Assembly (NCBI GenBank): GCA_024682015.1
Contig: JAIKZT010000269.1
Location: 1-8,234, forward strand
DNA length: 8,234 nt
Origin: Clostridia bacterium
Lineage (GTDB): Bacteria; Bacillota; Clostridia; Peptostreptococcales; Anaerovoracaceae
Direction: 5' to 3'
This document shows positions 5,399 through 8,234 of the stretch, piece by piece. The number at the start of each line of letters is the position of its first letter. Position 1 is the first letter of the stretch. A program made the position numbers and the translations under genes. The notes beneath the pieces were generated by a model, which saw nothing but the letters and a program-made list of their open reading frames with translations, made no database searches and was not told the DNA's origin.

Positions 5399-6644
5399 CC
5401 GCATCATTGCCATCATCATCGCCGTCGGCCTCTGGTTTTACGTCATCAGCGTGGTCAACCCGCCCACGGAGCTTACGCTGCGTTCCGTGCCTGTCAAGCT
5501 TCTCAACGAAACCTACCTGCAGGAATCCGGCCTCGCCATCGCGGGAGACGGCAACTATACGGTGGACGTCGTCCTGTCGGGCAAGCGCACGGACCTCATG
5601 GTCAAGGCGTCGGATCTCACGGTCACCGCGGATCTGAACGGGCTTACCCCGGGCCAGAATTACATCACCGTGAAGGTGGGTTCTCCCGCGGGAACGACCG
5701 TGGAAGAGATCCGCACGGAGCGGATCCAGGTCTACATCGACGAATACGTGTCCATCGCCAAGCCCGTCGTCTACGAGATCCTCAACGTGCCGGAAGGCAT
5801 GGAGACCGCGGCGCTGTCGCTGGATAAGGCCAACATGGTCGTGTCGGGTGCCCGGAGCCTCGTGAACATGGTGCGCCAGGTGAAGGCGACCATGGACGCG
5901 GCGCAGATCGAGGTGGACGAGATCAAGGGCCACCAGCTCGCGCTTACTCCCGTGGACGCGGAAGGCAATCAGGTGAACGCCGTCAAACTCGACGCTCCCT
6001 ACGTCACGCTTACCGCGACGCTGTATAACGTCAAGAGCGTGCCGCTCTACACGCGCGTGGAGGGGAATCCCGGCCTTGGCATCGAACTGGTCAGTTCCAA
6101 CATTCCTTCGTCCGTCGTGATCAAAGGTGCGCTCATCGATCTCGCGCAGATCGACCACATAGACGCCGAGCCCATCAGCATCGAAGGGATCACCGGCAAT
6201 ACGGAAAAGGACGTAACGCCCATCCTGCCGGATGGCGTGGAATTGTCAGATGCGAACGAAGCGCTCACTGCGAGCTTTACGCTGTCCGAAAACGGCAGCA
6301 TCGATCTGGAACTCTCCAGCGAAGACATCGTCCTGGAAGGCCTGGCGGAAAACTATGAGGCCGAAGTCCTGAACACGCCTTTCGAGCTGACGCTCACGAT
6401 CAAGGGCGCCGTCCGCGACCTCATCGACATTTCCACGGGGGACATCGACCTGTACGCGGATCTTTCAGGCGTGGATGAAGCGGGCGATTACGCCATTCCC
6501 ATCGAAGCGGTGCCGCTGCAGAGCAAGGTGCTCTCTTTCACCTTCTCTCCCGCGATGGTGCACGTCTCCATAACGGACCTCACGGCAGTGGAGGAGCCGG
6601 AGGCCGAGGAAACGACAGAAGAACCGGCAGAGCCGGATAACTGA
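5376..6644 (+). CDS. cdaR: CdaR, YbbR-domain regulator of CdaA
   Basis: The 422-residue protein starts with one hydrophobic segment (about 6-26, IIDRIIAIIIAVGLWFYVIS) that should anchor it in the membrane, leaving the rest outside. The extracytoplasmic part shows roughly four YbbR-like repeats (about 30-118, 120-207, 208-294 and 297-400), each a beta-rich unit with V-x-L-x-G-type strands. The end is a short acidic, Pro/Glu-rich tail (EEPEAEETTEEPAEPDN). In B. subtilis and relatives, CdaR binds CdaA at the membrane and modulates c-di-AMP production. The ATG overlaps the cdaA end by 23 bases, with AAGGAGGT (5363-5370) five bases upstream. The gene ends in tandem stops TGA-TAG (6642-6647). It is somewhat shorter than B. 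subtilis CdaR, as is common. YbbR repeats diverge quickly, so the domain borders are approximate. Confidence 0.92.
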   Translation: MKNQVIIDRIIAIIIAVGLWFYVISVVNPPTELTLRSVPVKLLNETYLQESGLAIAGDGNYTVDVVLSGKRTDLMVKASDLTVTADLNGLTPGQNYITVKVGSPAGTTVEEIRTERIQVYIDEYVSIAKPVVYEILNVPEGMETAALSLDKANMVVSGARSLVNMVRQVKATMDAAQIEVDEIKGHQLALTPVDAEGNQVNAVKLDAPYVTLTATLYNVKSVPLYTRVEGNPGLGIELVSSNIPSSVVIKGALIDLAQIDHIDAEPISIEGITGNTEKDVTPILPDGVELSDANEALTASFTLSENGSIDLELSSEDIVLEGLAENYEAEVLNTPFELTLTIKGAVRDLIDISTGDIDLYADLSGVDEAGDYAIPIEAVPLQSKVLSFTFSPAMVHVSITDLTAVEEPEAEETTEEPAEPDN

Positions 6645-6662
6645 TAGAAAGGAAACGAAGCA

Positions 6663-8066
6663 ATGGGTAAGTATTTTGGGACAGATGGATTCAGAGGAAA
6701 TGCAAACGTGGATCTGACAGCCTTCCATGCGTTCAAGATCGGCCTTTTCCTCGGATGGTATTACGCGAAGGATCCGAAGATGAAACGTCCCGCGGACTAT
6801 AAGTGCCGCGTGGCGGTCGGCAAGGATACCAGGCTTTCCAGCTACATGTTTGAAGACGCGCTGGCCTCCGGCCTGGCCGCGGCAGGAGCGGATGCCTACC
6901 TGCTGCACGTCACGTCTACGCCGAGCGTCGCTTACGTCACCCGCACGGAGCACTTCGACTGCGGCATCATGATCTCCGCCAGCCACAACCCGTTCCACGA
7001 CAACGGGATCAAGCTCATCAACGAGAACGGCGAGAAGATGCCGGACGACGTCATCGAGGACGTGGAGAAGTATCTGGACGGCTGCTACAAGCCGGAAGGA
7101 TTTGAAGGGGATGCCTGGGAAGTGCCCCTCGCGACGGGCGCTGCCATCGGCAAGGTCGTGGATCACGCAGCCGGCCGCAACCGCTACGTCGGCTATCTCA
7201 TCTCCCTCGCGACGTGTTCGTATAAGGACAAGCGCATCGGCCTGGACTGCTCGAACGGCAGCACCTGGCAGATCGCCCGCAGCGTGTTCGACGCGCTCGG
7301 CGCGAGGACTTATGTCATCAACGACCGTCCGGACGGCACGAACATCAACATGGGCTGCGGTTCCACCCACATCGAGGGGCTGCAGAAGTTCGTCGTGGAG
7401 AACCGCCTGGACTGCGGCTTTGCCTTCGACGGCGACGCGGACAGATGCCTGGCGGTCGACGAGAACGGCGAAGTCGTGAACGGCGACGAGATCATGTACA
7501 TCTGTGCCCGCTACATGAAGGCGAAGGGATCTTTGGGCGACACGAAGGTCGTTACGACCGTCATGTCCAACTTCGGTCTGTACAAGGCGCTCGACGAGCT
7601 GGGCATCGGCTACGAGCAGACGGCCGTAGGCGACAAGTACGTCTATGAAAACATGGTCGAAAACGATCATCTCCTGGGCGGCGAACAGTCCGGCCACATC
7701 GTCTTCCGCAAGTACGCGACCACCGGCGACGGCATGATCACGGCCATCAAGGTCATGCAGTGCATGCTGGAACAGAAGACTTCGCTGTCCGAACTGCGCA
7801 AGGGCGTCTCCATGTACCCGCAGGTGCTGAAGAACGTGGAAGTGAAGGATAAGGATGAAACGCTGAACGCCCCGCTCGTAAAGAAGTCCGTGGAGGACGA
7901 AACCGCGCGCCTGGGCAAGACCGGCCGCGTGCTGCTGCGCAAGAGCGGCACGGAGCCCGTTCTGAGGGTCATGGCGGAAGCCGCCACCCACGAGGACGCG
8001 GAAAAGAGCGTGGACAACATGATCGAAGCCATGCGCGCGAGCGGCATGCTCATCCGGGTGAGGTGA
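6663..8066 (+). CDS. glmM: GlmM phosphoglucosamine mutase
   Basis: The 467-residue enzyme converts glucosamine-6-phosphate to glucosamine-1-phosphate in the UDP-GlcNAc pathway for peptidoglycan. All alpha-D-phosphohexomutase landmarks are present: N-terminal GKYFGTDGFRG; catalytic phosphoserine loop SASHNP with S107; metal-binding DGDADR at 256-261; sugar-binding GGEQSGH at 339-345; phosphate-binding RKSGTEPVLR at 426-435. The GTDGFRG start and SASHNPFHDNGIK context favour GlmM over phosphomannomutase. It is about 20 residues longer than typical GlmM. Part of the excess is around residues 33-49 (YYAKDPKMKRPADYKCR), where most homologues have a shorter loop. AAAGGA (6648-6653) lies nine bases before the ATG, 18 bases after the cdaR stop. 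In several Bacillota GlmM binds CdaA and inhibits it, so its conserved place here fits a regulatory as well as metabolic role. Confidence 0.96.
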   Translation: MGKYFGTDGFRGNANVDLTAFHAFKIGLFLGWYYAKDPKMKRPADYKCRVAVGKDTRLSSYMFEDALASGLAAAGADAYLLHVTSTPSVAYVTRTEHFDCGIMISASHNPFHDNGIKLINENGEKMPDDVIEDVEKYLDGCYKPEGFEGDAWEVPLATGAAIGKVVDHAAGRNRYVGYLISLATCSYKDKRIGLDCSNGSTWQIARSVFDALGARTYVINDRPDGTNINMGCGSTHIEGLQKFVVENRLDCGFAFDGDADRCLAVDENGEVVNGDEIMYICARYMKAKGSLGDTKVVTTVMSNFGLYKALDELGIGYEQTAVGDKYVYENMVENDHLLGGEQSGHIVFRKYATTGDGMITAIKVMQCMLEQKTSLSELRKGVSMYPQVLKNVEVKDKDETLNAPLVKKSVEDETARLGKTGRVLLRKSGTEPVLRVMAEAATHEDAEKSVDNMIEAMRASGMLIRVR

Positions 8067-8071
8067 TGACC

Positions 8072-8234
8072 ATGGCAGCAAGAAAGGTACCGACCATCGC
8101 GGATCTGTTCGATCTGAGCAAGACGATCGCAACGGATCTGTTCGAAGGCAAGACATACCCCTGGGAAGTGCTGGACGAGATCAAGGCGTTCATCCTGGCG
8201 CTCGGTCCGACGCTTGACCCGGCCATCTACGACA
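8072..8234 (+). CDS. Probable GlmU-like hexapeptide-repeat acyltransferase, N-terminal fragment
   Basis: An open frame begins at the glmM stop and runs off the window, giving about 54 residues from the chosen start (MAARKVPTIADLFDLSKTIA...). The pattern DLFDLSKTIA, YPWEVLDEIKAFIL, LGPTLDP resembles, from memory, the start of left-handed beta-helix proteins in clostridia often annotated as UDP-N-acetylglucosamine pyrophosphorylase-like or acyltransferases. The helix repeats themselves would lie beyond the window. An in-frame ATG at 8066 overlaps the glmM stop by one base. The ATG at 8072 is preferred because GAGGTGAT (8060-8067) places its GAGG core eight bases upstream. The position directly after glmM suggests a role in amino-sugar acetylation after glucosamine-1-phosphate is made. 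Coding status is secure; function is tentative. Confidence 0.6.
   Translation, partial: MAARKVPTIADLFDLSKTIATDLFEGKTYPWEVLDEIKAFILALGPTLDPAIYD

Noticed and set aside
6465..8156. 563-codon open frame on the minus strand
   Set aside because: It is antisense to glmM and the cdaR end, has no recognisable domains, and is explained by codon bias.

Overview
The window looks like chromosomal DNA of a GC-rich member of the Bacillota, probably a clostridial-type anaerobe. The main evidence is the cdaA-cdaR-glmM cluster (c-di-AMP synthesis plus an early cell-wall precursor enzyme), a YhaM-type nuclease, a RecD2-type helicase, strong GGAGG-like ribosome binding sites and consensus vegetative promoters. 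Codons are strongly G/C-ended, which produces many long antisense shadow frames. No insertion sequence, CRISPR array, tRNA, rRNA or prophage gene was seen.

Left edge (1-363): the first residues of a minus-strand gene, probably an AGCS-type sodium/alanine symporter, are divergently arranged with the plus-strand genes. The 292-base divergent intergenic region holds phased GCTTTY repeats, a GC-rich inverted repeat, two 11-bp-spaced A-tracts and a near-perfect sigma-A-type promoter (301-329).

Block 1 (364-4293): this promoter drives yhaM, recD2 and comF, which are tightly packed (11-base gap, then 11-base overlap). The theme is RNA turnover, DNA repair/recombination helicase activity and a ComFC-type competence or phosphoribosyltransferase protein.

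Intergenic RNA (4294-4534): a second consensus promoter has its -35 box starting on the comF stop codon. It launches a transcript of about 170-180 nt that folds into several helices and ends in a GC-rich stem plus a U-run before the cdaA ribosome binding site. It codes for no convincing protein. Its place directly downstream of comF matches the usual location of the raiA-motif noncoding RNA, though the next gene here is cdaA rather than raiA. This is the most interesting element in the window.

Block 2 (4535-8234): cdaA (membrane diadenylate cyclase), cdaR (its YbbR-domain regulator), glmM (phosphoglucosamine mutase) and the start of a probable hexapeptide-repeat (GlmU-like) acyltransferase follow with overlaps or very short gaps. 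They probably form one transcription unit linking c-di-AMP signalling to UDP-GlcNAc/peptidoglycan precursor supply. The only promoter seen for this block is the one that makes the structured RNA, so the RNA may act both as a stand-alone RNA and as the leader of the c-di-AMP operon.
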